Assembly: GCA_963698625.1 (NCBI GenBank)
Contig: CAVORK010000007.1
Span: 1,642,005-1,706,004, forward strand
Direction: 5' to 3'
Source of the DNA: 67-14 sp963698625
Lineage (GTDB): Bacteria > Actinomycetota > Thermoleophilia > Solirubrobacterales > 70-9
Length of the DNA stretch: 64,000 nt
In this document: in pieces, positions 55,791 to 64,000 of the stretch
How the letters are laid out: every line of letters begins with the position of its first letter
How positions within the stretch are numbered: position 1 is the first letter of the stretch
The notes under the pieces: generated by a model
What the model saw: the letters and a program-made list of their open reading frames with translations, nothing else
Told to the model about the DNA's origin: nothing
Databases searched by the model: none
Made by a program: the position numbers and the translations under genes

Positions 55791-58646
55791 TCAGGGGATG
55801 CGCTTCAGCTTCTCGCAGGACCGCTTGGCCTTGTCCCGCTTGCCGCCGCCGTCGCATACATCGCGCCGACCCGGACCCCCGGCGAGCGTGTCACGACCCG
55901 CGCCGCCGCGGGCGACGTCCCTGGAGCCGCCGCCGGCGTTCAGCAAGTCGTTACCGCCACCGCCCAGCAGCAGGTCGCGGCCGACCTTGCCGAAGAGGCG
56001 GTCCCGGGACGCGCCGCCCTTGAGGCGGTCGGGTCCGGCTCCGCCGACCAGGGTGTCCTTCCCGGCCCCGCCGGTGATTTCATCCTTTCCGGCCTTGCCT
56101 TCGATGCGATCGTTGCCGCCACTCCCGGCCAGCGAATCGTTGCCCGTCTGACCGTTGATCAGATCCGGCCCCTGACCGCCGTCGATCGAGTCTGCGCCAC
56201 CGCCTCCGTTTATCCGGTTTCGAGCGGCGTTGCCAATGATCTCATCGTTCAGATCCGATCCGTTTGCGCCTTCGATCCCCCGCAGGAATTTGTTGCCCTC
56301 GCCTGTCGAAGTTCCGAGCAGAAGGTTGACCTCAACCGGGCCGGCAGACCCGGAGTGATCGACGGCGTCCGCACCCGGACCCCCGATAACCGTGTCATTT
56401 CCCGGACCGGGCGCGATCGTATCGTCGCCGACAAGGCCGCAGATGACGTCGTCCCCGGTGGTCCCGTTCAGCGGATCGTCGCCGTTGGTGCCGACGATAG
56501 CCCCGACCGCCTGCGCGTTGACTCCGCAGCTGTCGACCGGAGCCGCCTCGGAGAACTCGCTGGTCGACTTCGGTACACCGCCGTCTATGCGGGTTGCCGT
56601 AGCGGTCACCACTTCTCCCGGCGAAGTGGCTTCGGGCAGCTCCACGTCGAACGTCTGCGCGGCACCCGTGCCGGTCACCGCGGAAAATCCGAGGAAGCGC
56701 TCGCCCTCTCCGTAGCCGCTGTCATCGGCTTCGGATGAGGCGAAGAACTCGAGGCGGAAAAGCTCGGTGTTCGTACTGTTGAAACGGCCGATCACCCGCG
56801 TCGTCTGCCCGCCGGCCACAATCTCGATCTCGGGGTAGTTCTGGAGGTCGTTGGAGCCCGTGTCCAGGTCGCCTACGTCGTTGGGAGTGACCCCTCCGCC
56901 GCTGACGTCGAAGAGGTCGATTCCGAGGCCGCCGTTGCGGTAGATCGAGTTGCCGATAATCGGGTTGTCGGTGCCCTGGGTGTCCACCTGGACGCCGTTG
57001 CCGTTGTTGGTGATGCGGTTCCCCTCGGCTGAGCTGGTGCCACCGACCACAACGCCGTCGGCCCCCTGAATCAGCACTGCGGCATTGTTCACGCCGACGT
57101 CGGGTCCCGTGCCCGCCCCGATCCCGATCCAGTTCGACCGAATGGTCGCTTCTCCGGTGTAGGTGCCGTCGACCTTGATTCCGTTGTTGCCGCCACCGAT
57201 TACGTTCGGTCCAGCCGGAGTGCCGACGGTTGAGTCATCACCGTAGTTCAGCTCGATCCGATTCTCCGGGACGGGTTCGTTGAGCGCTGTCGTTCCGGCA
57301 AAGTCGACCCCAACATGATTTCCGATGATGTCGGTGTTGACGACGGTCGATGAATTGACCAGGACCCTGCCACCGGCGATCACGTTGCATGGTGCGACGC
57401 AGTTGCCACCGATACTGCGCGGGCCACCGATCGTCGTATTGGCTATCCCGGGGCCTGAAGGGGCCGTCAGAATGATCGCATCAGAGTTGGCGTGAAGCGA
57501 AGTGCCGGCCTGATCGGTACCGATCCGGTTACCGGTGATGGTCGTACTGTCGACGCCGCCGGCAGCGCTGTCTGTGAGTTGAATCCCGGCGCTGGCGTTG
57601 GCGGCTATCGAGTTGGCGGCTATCGACGTATTGTTGACTGTGCCGTTGAGCAGAAGCCCGATACCGGAGTTTCCGAGCGGCGTGCTGCCGTCGGCACCGA
57701 GCCCGATCCTGTTGTTCTGAATCGTGGTGCCGCTGACCGCGTCAGCAGTAAGCGATCCGACTCCGAGCCCGGTGGATCCGTTGCCCGAGATCACATTTCC
57801 TTCGCCTGTCGCCGGGCCGCCGATAGTCGTAGAGTCGGCCCCTTCGGAGATCGAGATTCCGAATCCCGAATTGGAGAGGGCCGCGTTGCCCACCGGCGTG
57901 GTTCCGATCAGGTTTTCTGCCACCAGGGTGTTGTCGGTGCCTTCTCCCAGAATGCTGAGACCGTTCGCATTCCCTGAGACCACGTTGCCGCGAATCACCG
58001 TAGCGTCCGGCTGATACTCCGGCCCAGCTCCCCCGCCGATGCTTATGCCGAGCGAACCGTTGCCCAATCCGGAGCTGCCCGCTTCATCGGTACCGATGAA
58101 GCTGTCGAGCACCTGCACCCCGTCGGCTGGCGCGCTGCCGTTGTTATTGGTGTCGACCTTGACCCCGGTCTGCGACCAGCGGGTGATCGTCAGGCCCTTG
58201 AGCACCGTGCCCGATGCGCGCGGAAGCAGTCCGAAATCCGGCTGGGGTCCCGGCGCCCCGTCGCCGTCGATTCTCAACTCACCGGCGAGAACAGTTGCGT
58301 CGATGGTCACCGGGCTATTGATTATGAAGCCGCCGTATGCGTCGACCAGGTGGTTGCCGGGACCGAGATCGTCGAAGACGATCGTGTCGGCCGCCGGGTC
58401 TGACCCGGATTCGCAGGTGTCCTTGCCGGGCCCGGCGACCGAAGCGATCGCCTCTCTCAGAGTGCAGTTACCGTCAACCGGCGACGGGGGAGCCGGATCA
58501 TCAACCGAATCGACCACGATCGTGGCTGCCGGAGCCGGAGTAGCAGCGATCGCGGCAGCCATGACGATCGGCGCGAAGAGTCCCGCCGCCAGAACCAGCA
58601 GACGCCGGAGCACCTGCGTCCGGAATTTCCTCTCAACCCTGAGCAC
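55791..58646 (-). CDS. Large secreted protein: CSLREX domain, right-handed beta-helix, C-terminal RTX calcium repeats
   Basis: 951 residues from GTG 58646 with GGAGGG upstream. Signal peptide to about residue 42. CSLREX-type start 'D-G-N-C-T-L-R-E-A-I', then about 12-15 parallel beta-helix turns ('I-S-G-N-G', 'V-V-S-G-N', 'I-G-T-D-x-A-G', 'N-x-I-G'), giving a polymorphic-outer-membrane-like surface fibre. Residues about 735-920 are RTX nonapeptides ('G-G-A-G-K-D-T-L', 'G-G-G-G-N-D-L-L') that bind Ca2+, and the tail is basic. Gene intact. Likely an extracellular adhesin or polysaccharide-active protein; no catalytic residues identified. Confidence 0.85.
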   Translation of the reverse strand: MLRVERKFRTQVLRRLLVLAAGLFAPIVMAAAIAATPAPAATIVVDSVDDPAPPSPVDGNCTLREAIASVAGPGKDTCESGSDPAADTIVFDDLGPGNHLVDAYGGFIINSPVTIDATVLAGELRIDGDGAPGPQPDFGLLPRASGTVLKGLTITRWSQTGVKVDTNNNGSAPADGVQVLDSFIGTDEAGSSGLGNGSLGISIGGGAGPEYQPDATVIRGNVVSGNANGLSILGEGTDNTLVAENLIGTTPVGNAALSNSGFGISISEGADSTTIGGPATGEGNVISGNGSTGLGVGSLTADAVSGTTIQNNRIGLGADGSTPLGNSGIGLLLNGTVNNTSIAANSIAANASAGIQLTDSAAGGVDSTTITGNRIGTDQAGTSLHANSDAIILTAPSGPGIANTTIGGPRSIGGNCVAPCNVIAGGRVLVNSSTVVNTDIIGNHVGVDFAGTTALNEPVPENRIELNYGDDSTVGTPAGPNVIGGGNNGIKVDGTYTGEATIRSNWIGIGAGTGPDVGVNNAAVLIQGADGVVVGGTSSAEGNRITNNGNGVQVDTQGTDNPIIGNSIYRNGGLGIDLFDVSGGGVTPNDVGDLDTGSNDLQNYPEIEIVAGGQTTRVIGRFNSTNTELFRLEFFASSEADDSGYGEGERFLGFSAVTGTGAAQTFDVELPEATSPGEVVTATATRIDGGVPKSTSEFSEAAPVDSCGVNAQAVGAIVGTNGDDPLNGTTGDDVICGLVGDDTIAPGPGNDTVIGGPGADAVDHSGSAGPVEVNLLLGTSTGEGNKFLRGIEGANGSDLNDEIIGNAARNRINGGGGADSIDGGQGPDLINGQTGNDSLAGSGGNDRIEGKAGKDEITGGAGKDTLVGGAGPDRLKGGASRDRLFGKVGRDLLLGGGGNDLLNAGGGSRDVARGGAGRDTLAGGPGRRDVCDGGGKRDKAKRSCEKLKRIP

Positions 58647-58768
58647 TTCGACGTCCCTCCGTCCCGTTCCTCTCGTGGACCCTTAACCAACCTTAACCCG
58701 GACGGGAAGGAAAAGTTGCGATCCCGGACGGCCGGAGGCTCGCCTTTGGCGCCGGCACCGATGCCCGC

Positions 58769-59641
58769 TCACTCGTAGGCGGTTCTGGAAACACCCAGCA
58801 TGCCCGCCGCGAGGCTGCGCAACTGCATGTACTGGCTTCGGAATTGGTAGAGCGCCAGAAAGCGGGATACATCCTTCATCACCCTCCGGGCCCGCTCGGG
58901 CTCGTCACCCAGGCGGGCTTCCACCTCAGTCCGGTAGAGCCGCTTCGCGGATTCCATTCCCTGCCAGTCCATCGAATGAAGTGCACTGCCGCGGTGATAG
59001 CGCTTCAGATAACGAGCCTCCGGTACCCAGGCCAGGTTTCCCGCCAGGGCCATCGAAAATGCCCAGAGCACGTCCGGACAGAAGCTGGTGTCGGGGATCC
59101 TCCGTGCGGCGGTGGTCCTGAAAACGCCCCTCCAGGCGAGGCCGAGGTTCCAGGCGCGAAGCAGCTTCACGGCGGCGGCTCCGGCAGGCTTCCCTCCGAG
59201 GTCGGTCGGAGGTGACCTGAACGGAGCCGGCCCCGGTTCACGGCGCCTCGCCCACCCTTTCGAGATCCGCCGCACCACGGTCGGGAATGCGAGCACCCGC
59301 TCCGGGTCGTCGTCCAGCGCGGAGACCAGTATCTCGAAGTAGTTGTCCGGGGAAACCAGGTCGTCCTGCGGCATCCAGCAGAACAGTTCGGTCGAAGCCT
59401 CCTCGAGGAGCTGGTTCGCGTGTTCGACCCAGCCGACTGTCACCGCCCGGGAAACCACCGAGACACGCGGATCCGACCGGTAGATCTCGGCCAGGCGATC
59501 GGCGGTGTCGTCCAGGCGGGAGGCATCGCTGATCACGACCCTGCTCCAGGCCGGTGCTTTGCTGACCGTGTCCCGGACACCTTCGATCCAGCGTGCCCCG
59601 CCGTGGAGGGGGATCGCGATAGTGAGACGCGGCTCGCCCAC
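58769..59641 (-). CDS. Family 2 glycosyltransferase (GT-A fold)
   Basis: 290 residues from GTG 59641, 8 bp after the upstream stop. GT2 start 'L-T-I-A-I-P-L-H-G-G-A-R-W', 'V-V-I-S-D-A-S-R-L-D-D-T-A', and 'C-W-M-P-Q-D-D-L-V-S-P-D' in the place of the DxD metal motif, then 'A-F-P-T-V-V-R-R'. The C-terminal half is Trp/Arg-rich and helical. Transfers a sugar from a nucleotide-sugar to an unknown acceptor. Close linkage with the FAD oxidoreductase upstream hints at modification of a metabolite or cell-wall precursor. Confidence 0.83.
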   Translation of the reverse strand: MGEPRLTIAIPLHGGARWIEGVRDTVSKAPAWSRVVISDASRLDDTADRLAEIYRSDPRVSVVSRAVTVGWVEHANQLLEEASTELFCWMPQDDLVSPDNYFEILVSALDDDPERVLAFPTVVRRISKGWARRREPGPAPFRSPPTDLGGKPAGAAAVKLLRAWNLGLAWRGVFRTTAARRIPDTSFCPDVLWAFSMALAGNLAWVPEARYLKRYHRGSALHSMDWQGMESAKRLYRTEVEARLGDEPERARRVMKDVSRFLALYQFRSQYMQLRSLAAGMLGVSRTAYE

Positions 59642-59649
59642 AGGTTGCC

Positions 59650-60859
59650 TCAGAGGCCGACCGGCGTGTCGGTCATCAGCGCCGCACAGCGCTCCGAGGC
59701 GAGGGGGGCCGTGGTCAGTTTGCCGGAGCTGAGCGACCACCAGCCGTGGGACTCCGTGATCGCATCCGGAATCCTGGAATGGAGCCCGCTGCCTCTGTCC
59801 TCGATGTCGGTCTCTCCCTCGGCGACGATGTACGAGGCACCGTGGTCCACGACCCTCGACTCGGTGAGGCCGGGTATGAGGAGTGCGATCTGCTGGAGAG
59901 TCCGCCTGGCGACATCGGCGTCGGCCTTCGGCCTGCCCGCCGGCGCATCGCCGAAATGAGTCCTGGATACCGGGTACCAGCTGACGTAGACGTCGCCGCT
60001 GGGCCACGGAACGACGTCCCCGTACGGGCCCTGGACCATGGTCAGCGGCCGCAGGCTACCGGCATCGCCACCACGGACGATCACCTGATGCTTGATCCGG
60101 TAGTCTCTGATCGAGATGCTCGCCGATGACGCTGCGGTCGAGTTCCGGCCTTCCCTCCCATGCGCAGTTCGCCACCTGACCGCTGTCGACGCTGCTTCGC
60201 CCAGAACTGCCCGAGAGTCCTAGCGAGAAGCCGCCTGCTGTGCGCTCGGGACCATCGACCCGGTGGCCCGTGAGCACTTCGACCAGCGGCTCGGCGGCCA
60301 CCGCCCGCTCGAGGTGCCGGCAGACCATCCTCGGATCCACAGCCCGCTCCGGGGTCTCGAACCATTGCCCTGAGATGCCGGCCTGTACCCCCGGAGCTGA
60401 ACCCTCGTGGCGGGTGACCCCGTTGCCGGAGATGCGATGGCCGAGGTAACAGTCCCCGAGCGTCTTCGCAGCGCTCTCGATTTCGCCGAGCACCGCGTTG
60501 TAATGCTCCTCCAGCTGATCGGCCGAAGCGAGGCTGTCCTCCATGACCACGTATGCGAAGCCGCCCGATCCTGCGGATCTCCAGTCCAGGTCTCCGCACC
60601 AGCGCTCGAGCAGCGGGCTGAAGGTGAGTGCACCCTCGACCATCGCCGTCGTGGTGAGACCGGTCGGATCGAGGGCGTAGACGAAGCCCAGGTGCAGCTT
60701 GCCTTCGTTGCGAAGGCTCGCCTGACTCAACAGGCGCTCTTCCTTCTCGACGATCAGCGAACTGACCCCCCGAGCGGCGAGGGCGAGGGCGAGGGTGGTC
60801 CCCTGGATGCCCCCACCGATAATCGTCATCTCCCTGAAGACCCGGTCCACCGGGCTCAT
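59650..60859 (-). CDS. FAD-dependent oxidoreductase, DadA/DAO family (frame broken near 60,110)
   Basis: About 402 residues when repaired, from ATG 60859. FAD site 'I-I-G-G-G-I-Q-G-T-T-L-A-L-A-L-A' with 'I-V-E-K-E', then 'L-R-N-E-G-K-L-H-L-G'. After the break comes 'V-Q-G-P-Y-G-D-V-V-P' and a C-terminal 'L-S-S-G-K-L-T-T-A'. These are marks of D-amino-acid oxidase/glycine oxidase-like flavoproteins. It lies between the DsrE-like gene (40 bp upstream) and the glycosyltransferase. Substrate unknown. Confidence 0.78.
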
Positions 60860-60899
60860 TCTATGGGGGCGGTCCAGGCTGCCGGAAACGCCGGCAGAA

Positions 60900-61415
60900 T
60901 CAGGTGAAGACGATCTGCGCGCCGGCCGACATCTCGTAGAACTCGCCGACGGTGATGATCGAGTCCACGTGGGGGACGAAGTCGTCTTCGGACAGGCCGA
61001 ACATGTCAACCGAGGCCTTGCAGCCGTAGAGCGGCGCGCCGGAGTCGGCGATCATCTCGACGAACTCGGGGATCGGCGGGATGTCCAGCTTTTCCATCTC
61101 GGACGCCATCTTCTTGGTGACCAGCGCCGAAACGCCGGGGATCGCTCCGGCGACCGTTGGCATGTGGAGGGCCGGGTTGCCCACGGTCGCCACCTTGATC
61201 TTGTCCTGCTTGGCCTTGGTGATCGCGTCGAGCCCGAAGAAGGTGAAGAAGACGCTCGCCTCGATGCCTTCCATGCGGGCGCCGTTGGCCATGATCAGTC
61301 CCGGGTAGATGCCCTCGAGCGAGCCCTTCGAGATGACGATCGAGACCTTCTCGATCGGGTCAGGTGCGGCGCTTCCGTTCTGCTGTGCGAGTTCCTGCTC
61401 TGTCACTTGACTCAT
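60900..61415 (-). CDS. DsrE/DsrF/DrsH-like sulfur carrier protein
   Basis: 171 residues; ATG preceded by GGAGGAACGAA. 'V-S-I-V-I-S-K-G-S-L-E-G-I-Y', 'V-F-F-T-F-F-G-L-D-A', 'P-G-V-S-A-L-V-T-K-K-M' and 'A-P-L-Y-G-C-K-A-S-V-D-M-F-G' with Cys132 identify the DsrE-like family (COG2210). These proteins bind sulfane sulfur on the Cys and pass it to DsrC/TusE-type acceptors. It starts 10 bp after the dsrC-like gene, so the two are almost certainly co-transcribed. Confidence 0.88.
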   Translation of the reverse strand: MSQVTEQELAQQNGSAAPDPIEKVSIVISKGSLEGIYPGLIMANGARMEGIEASVFFTFFGLDAITKAKQDKIKVATVGNPALHMPTVAGAIPGVSALVTKKMASEMEKLDIPPIPEFVEMIADSGAPLYGCKASVDMFGLSEDDFVPHVDSIITVGEFYEMSAGAQIVFT

Positions 61416-61425
61416 TTCGTTCCTC

Positions 61426-61743
61426 CTAGATGCAGCCGCGTGGCTTGGGGATGCCGGCGATCTTGGCGGCCAGCTTGGCCGGACCCTTGGGGAAGAGCTG
61501 GTAGAGCTCCTTGATCGGCACGCCCGAGGCCTTGCCGAGGGTGCGGATCGACGGCGCGGAGCCGTCCTCGAGGTAGGTGTCGCGCATGTAGTTGATGACC
61601 ATCCAGTGGCGGTCGGTCAGCTCGTCGATGCCCTCGGCGGCGGCGATCTCGGCGGCGATCTGCTCGTTCCACTGCGACGGGTCTTCGAGAAAGCCCTCGC
61701 CGTCCACCTCGACCGGCGTGCCGGCGTATGTAACTGTGCTCAT
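61426..61743 (-). CDS. DsrC/TusE-like sulfur relay protein with a single C-terminal Cys
   Basis: 105 residues. 'F-L-E-D-P-S-Q-W-N', 'L-T-D-R-H-W-M-V-I-N-Y-M-R', 'G-S-A-P-S-I-R-T-L' and 'L-Y-Q-L-F-P-K-G-P' are classic DsrC/TusE. Only the penultimate Cys (Cys104, in P-R-G-C-I) is present; position 93, where true DsrC has its second Cys, is Ala. So it is a TusE/RspA-like sulfur carrier rather than the sulfite-reductase partner. ATG preceded by AAGGAG and overlapping the proposed stop of the flavoprotein as ATGA. The upstream frame reads straight through into this gene only because of an indel near 61,805. Confidence 0.9.
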   Translation of the reverse strand: MSTVTYAGTPVEVDGEGFLEDPSQWNEQIAAEIAAAEGIDELTDRHWMVINYMRDTYLEDGSAPSIRTLGKASGVPIKELYQLFPKGPAKLAAKIAGIPKPRGCI

Positions 61744-63004
61744 TGGGAATCTCCTTCTCGGATCGGGGCCGACTGCTTGCCGGCCATTGAAAGGTCTGCA
61801 CCCGACGCCGGGGATGTCGCGCCCGGGCAGCAGAGCATGCCAGTAGAACGGCTGAAAGGCGAGTTTGGCCATGTGATTGAGCCGCGACTCCTTGAGCAGC
61901 GGCAGCGGCCCGGCCTTGCCGGCCGGGTAGCGACCCGGCAGCGGCTCGACGTCGTAGTTGAAGTCGATCAGCAGCGCCTTGTGGAAGCCGGTCTCGATGA
62001 AGCAGTTGGCATGGCCGTCGAAGCTGCCCTCGAGCTCCTCACCAGCGAAGAAGCGGCCGATGTTCGCGGTCAGGGTCTCGCCCTCGAAGTGGGTGACCGA
62101 GCCGGCCTTCGAAGTCGGCAGATTGGTCGCGTCGCCGATCGCGAAGACGTTCGGTGCAGCGGCGCTCTGAAGGGTGTGGGCGTCGGTCTTGACGAACCCG
62201 AGCTCGTCGCCCAGGCCGGCCGAGTTCGAGACGAATTCCGCCCCGCCGTGGACCGGGATCGTGACCAGCAGATCGAACGGCACCTCGCGCTCGTCCCAGC
62301 TGATCAGGCGACCGCCGGGACCGTCGACCTCGCCGGTGGCAAACTCGGTCTCGATGGTGACGCCCTTCTTTTCGAGCAGATCCCCGAGCTCCTTCGAGGC
62401 GACCGGCTTGGTGAAAGCCCCGTCGAGCGGCGTGACGTAGGTGATCGAGCTTCGGTCCCTGTTGCCGTGCTTGTGCAGGAACCAGTCGAGCAGAAAGCAG
62501 AACTCGAGCGGGGCGACCGGACACTTGACCGGCATCTCGACCGGGTTGACAACGACCCGCCCGCCCTCGAACTGCTCAAGCGCTCCGCGCAACGCGACCG
62601 AGTCGTCCATCTCGTAGAAGGAAAAGACCTTCTCGCCCCAGGCCGGGCCGGGAAGCCCTTCGGTCTCCTCGGGCAGAAGCCGGGTGCCGCTGGCTATCAC
62701 CAGCACGTCGTAGGGGACCTCTGTGCCGTCATCGAGGTAGACCAGGTTCGCCTCGCGTTTCGACCCGGTCGACCGACCGCGTCACGGAAAGCGATCCCGT
62801 CATGAAGCTGCCTCGAGCGCGGCCGGACGATGTCCATGGGATCGGCCATGCCGAACGGCACGAACAAGCAGGCCGGGCTGGTAGACGTGATCACCGTCGC
62901 GGTCGATCACGGTTATCTGCCGTGTCGCCGTACTCGCGGTGAAGCCGGTTCGCCGTCAGCGTTCCGCCGGTGCCTGCGCCGATGATCGTGATCTTTTTGC
63001 TCAT
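61740..63004 (-). CDS. Sulfide:quinone reductase-like FAD/NAD(P) oxidoreductase (about four frame breaks)
   Basis: Begins at ATG 63004 with the FAD motif 'I-T-I-I-G-A-G-T-G-G'. Later pieces: 'F-V-P-F-G-M-A-D-P-M', 'V-I-A-S-G-T-R', then 'V-K-C-P-V-A-P-L-E-F-C-F', the redox Cys region of SQR-like proteins, 'V-F-A-I-G-D-A-T-N-L-P-T-S-K-A-G' and 'L-A-F-Q-P-F-Y-W-H'. Breaks near 62,925, 62,865, 62,770 and 61,805. Correcting the last gives an end S-Q-stop with ATGA overlap to the dsrC-like gene. About 420 residues. Sulfide oxidation passing electrons to quinone is the likely role; true activity depends on Cys not fully checked. Confidence 0.8.
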
Positions 63005-63044
63005 CGGACGATTATTACCTGTCGCGAGGTCCGGCGACGATGGC

Positions 63045-63515
63045 TCAACGGCCGCGCACACCGTTCATGCAGGTGACCCCGGTGTAGTAGCGGGCGGTTT
63101 CGGTCGTACTGAAATTGACCACTCCGAAATTCCACCTGGGCTTCCTGGACGCATTTACTTTGGCCCCGTTCGCAGCGAATGAACTGCCGAGCACCACGCC
63201 TGGGCGGTCGGCGTAGAAATAGCCGTCGATGGCCATGTAGCCCTTCGGGCACTGCATCCAGAACCCGGCCAGTTCCTGCGGGCCGAGCTTGTAGTACTTC
63301 GTATTCCAGTAGATGACCTTCGGCTTGCGCGCCTTCGTCGCCGACACGGAAGCTCCGCCGGACGACCCAGGATGCAGGCCTTCCTCGGACCAGCCCTGAA
63401 GCTCAAGTGCGACGCTGTCGGCGGAACTCGGATCTGTACCCCCCAGCCGGTCGACTGCGATTGCTCCTACGACCGCCAGGGCGAGGACGGACAGAATGAT
63501 CGGCATTGCCTTCAT
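63045..63515 (-). CDS. Small secreted or membrane-anchored protein of unknown function
   Basis: 156 residues. Signal or anchor at residues 3-22 ('I-I-L-S-V-L-A-L-A-V-V-G'), then a Ser/Gly linker and a compact domain with two Cys ('W-M-Q-C-P-K-G-Y' and 'G-V-T-C-M-N-G'), aromatic residues and 'W-N-F-G-V-V-N-F'. Two Cys about 50 residues apart could form one disulfide. Intact. No family recognised. Confidence 0.6.
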   Translation of the reverse strand: MKAMPIILSVLALAVVGAIAVDRLGGTDPSSADSVALELQGWSEEGLHPGSSGGASVSATKARKPKVIYWNTKYYKLGPQELAGFWMQCPKGYMAIDGYFYADRPGVVLGSSFAANGAKVNASRKPRWNFGVVNFSTTETARYYTGVTCMNGVRGR

Positions 63516-63687
63516 GGCACCTTTCTGGATTGCTTGTCGTTGCTCGTCGGCCCGGAGGCTCGTCCGGGGAAAATGATCTGCAGTTCAGGTAGACCCGGAA
63601 TGAAAGGTCCGATCCGTAGTTGACCGCAGACTGCCATGACCGCAACCGGGATCGGGCGCCGTCGATCCGGGCAATATGGTTTCCCGA

Positions 63688-64000
63688 ATGGAACTGGCAG
63701 GAAAGCGTGTACTGGTGACGGGCGCATCGTCCGGAATCGGCGCGGAGATCAGCCGGGAGATGGCCCGGCGTGGTGCTCACCTGACCCTGGTCGCCCGTGG
63801 CGCGGCGAAGCTGGAGGAGCTGGCAGGCGAACTGCGCGACGCCGGCGCGACGGTGGCGATCGAGGTCTGTGACCTTGCTGACGACAACGACGTCGCACTG
63901 CTGAGTACACGCGTACTTGAAGGCGACGGGGCTCCCGACGTTCTGGTCAACAACGCCGGCGCCGGCATCTGGCGGGCGACCTGGGAGACCGAGGCCGGAC
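63688..64000 (+). CDS. Short-chain dehydrogenase/reductase (SDR), cut by window end
   Basis: First 104 residues from ATG 63688. Cofactor motif 'V-T-G-A-S-S-G-I-G' (T-G-x3-G-x-G), then 'C-D-L-A-D-D-N-D-V' and 'D-V-L-V-N-N-A-G-A-G' (N-N-A-G motif). Classical SDR of the NADP-type ('A-R-G-A-A-K-L-E-E-L' after the second strand). The active-site Tyr-x3-Lys lies outside the window. Divergent from the secreted protein gene. Confidence 0.9.
   Translation, partial: MELAGKRVLVTGASSGIGAEISREMARRGAHLTLVARGAAKLEELAGELRDAGATVAIEVCDLADDNDVALLSTRVLEGDGAPDVLVNNAGAGIWRATWETEAG

Noticed and set aside
61426..62706. A single open frame joining the SQR-like protein to the DsrC-like protein, looking like a fusion
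   Set aside because: A one-base shift near 61,805 gives the flavoprotein a natural end with ATGA overlap, and the DsrC-like ATG has its own AAGGAG. Fusion is the less economical reading.
61606..62805. 399-codon plus-strand frame opposite the SQR-like gene
   Set aside because: Antisense shadow without domains; the minus strand carries FAD and redox-Cys motifs.

Overview
The window is GC-rich, densely packed bacterial DNA. No rRNA, tRNA, CRISPR array, phage or transposase gene was seen. Gene content suggests an actinomycete of the Thermoleophilia/Solirubrobacterales type: tandem secreted arylsulfotransferases, many secreted proteins with basic (K/R-rich) C-terminal tails, DUF7144 and DUF6458 membrane proteins, a heliorhodopsin and frequent GTG/TTG starts. 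This placement is inferred from gene content; no marker gene is present.

Layout. 1-1.4 kb: cut membrane protein and glutathionyl-hydroquinone reductase. 1.5-9.9 kb (+): secreted protein, lipoprotein binding protein, two membrane proteins, haloalkane dehalogenase, MFS exporter, EttA. 10-15.8 kb (+): three tandem arylsulfotransferases, the first two with near-identical leaders and terminators. 16.4-18.3 kb (-): secreted alpha/beta hydrolase. 18.5-19.6 kb (+): saccharopine-dehydrogenase-like reductase. 19.7-28.1 kb (-): dabB-dabA-PII-like-purK-purE, then fabI and a cation/proton antiporter, with a divergent HTH regulator. 28.6-32.6 kb (-): two-component system and a DipZ-type thiol-disulfide exporter. 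32.7-34.5 kb (+): Pro-rich anchor, ApbE, ferric-reductase-like cytochrome. 34.8-39.1 kb: universal stress protein, alcohol dehydrogenase, monooxygenase, thioredoxin-like protein, TrpB2. 39.2-40 kb (-): heliorhodopsin. 40-51.5 kb: secreted and membrane proteins, including two cupredoxin-type proteins, two DUF2254 paralogues and a LamG protein. 51.6-58.6 kb: SCP2-hydrolase fusion, DUF7144 protein, MalT-like LuxR regulator, large beta-helix/RTX protein. 58.8-63 kb (-): sulfide:quinone-reductase-like flavoprotein, DsrC/TusE-like, DsrE-like, FAD oxidoreductase, glycosyltransferase. 63.0-63.5 kb (-): small secreted protein. The right end has the start of an SDR gene.

The most interesting system is the dab-pur operon. 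A DabAB-type inorganic-carbon accumulator and a PII-like regulator sit in one chain of 4-bp stop/start overlaps with purK and purE. PurK consumes bicarbonate, so the operon may supply bicarbonate to purine synthesis, and possibly to fatty-acid synthesis through the fabI that follows. No RuBisCO or carboxysome gene is in view.

Caution: at least thirty reading-frame breaks fall in otherwise well-conserved genes, mostly in 22.9-33.3, 37.6-41.8 and 59.9-63 kb. They hit housekeeping genes such as purK, so indel errors in the sequence are more likely than gene decay. I annotate these as whole genes and state where the frame breaks; break positions are approximate.
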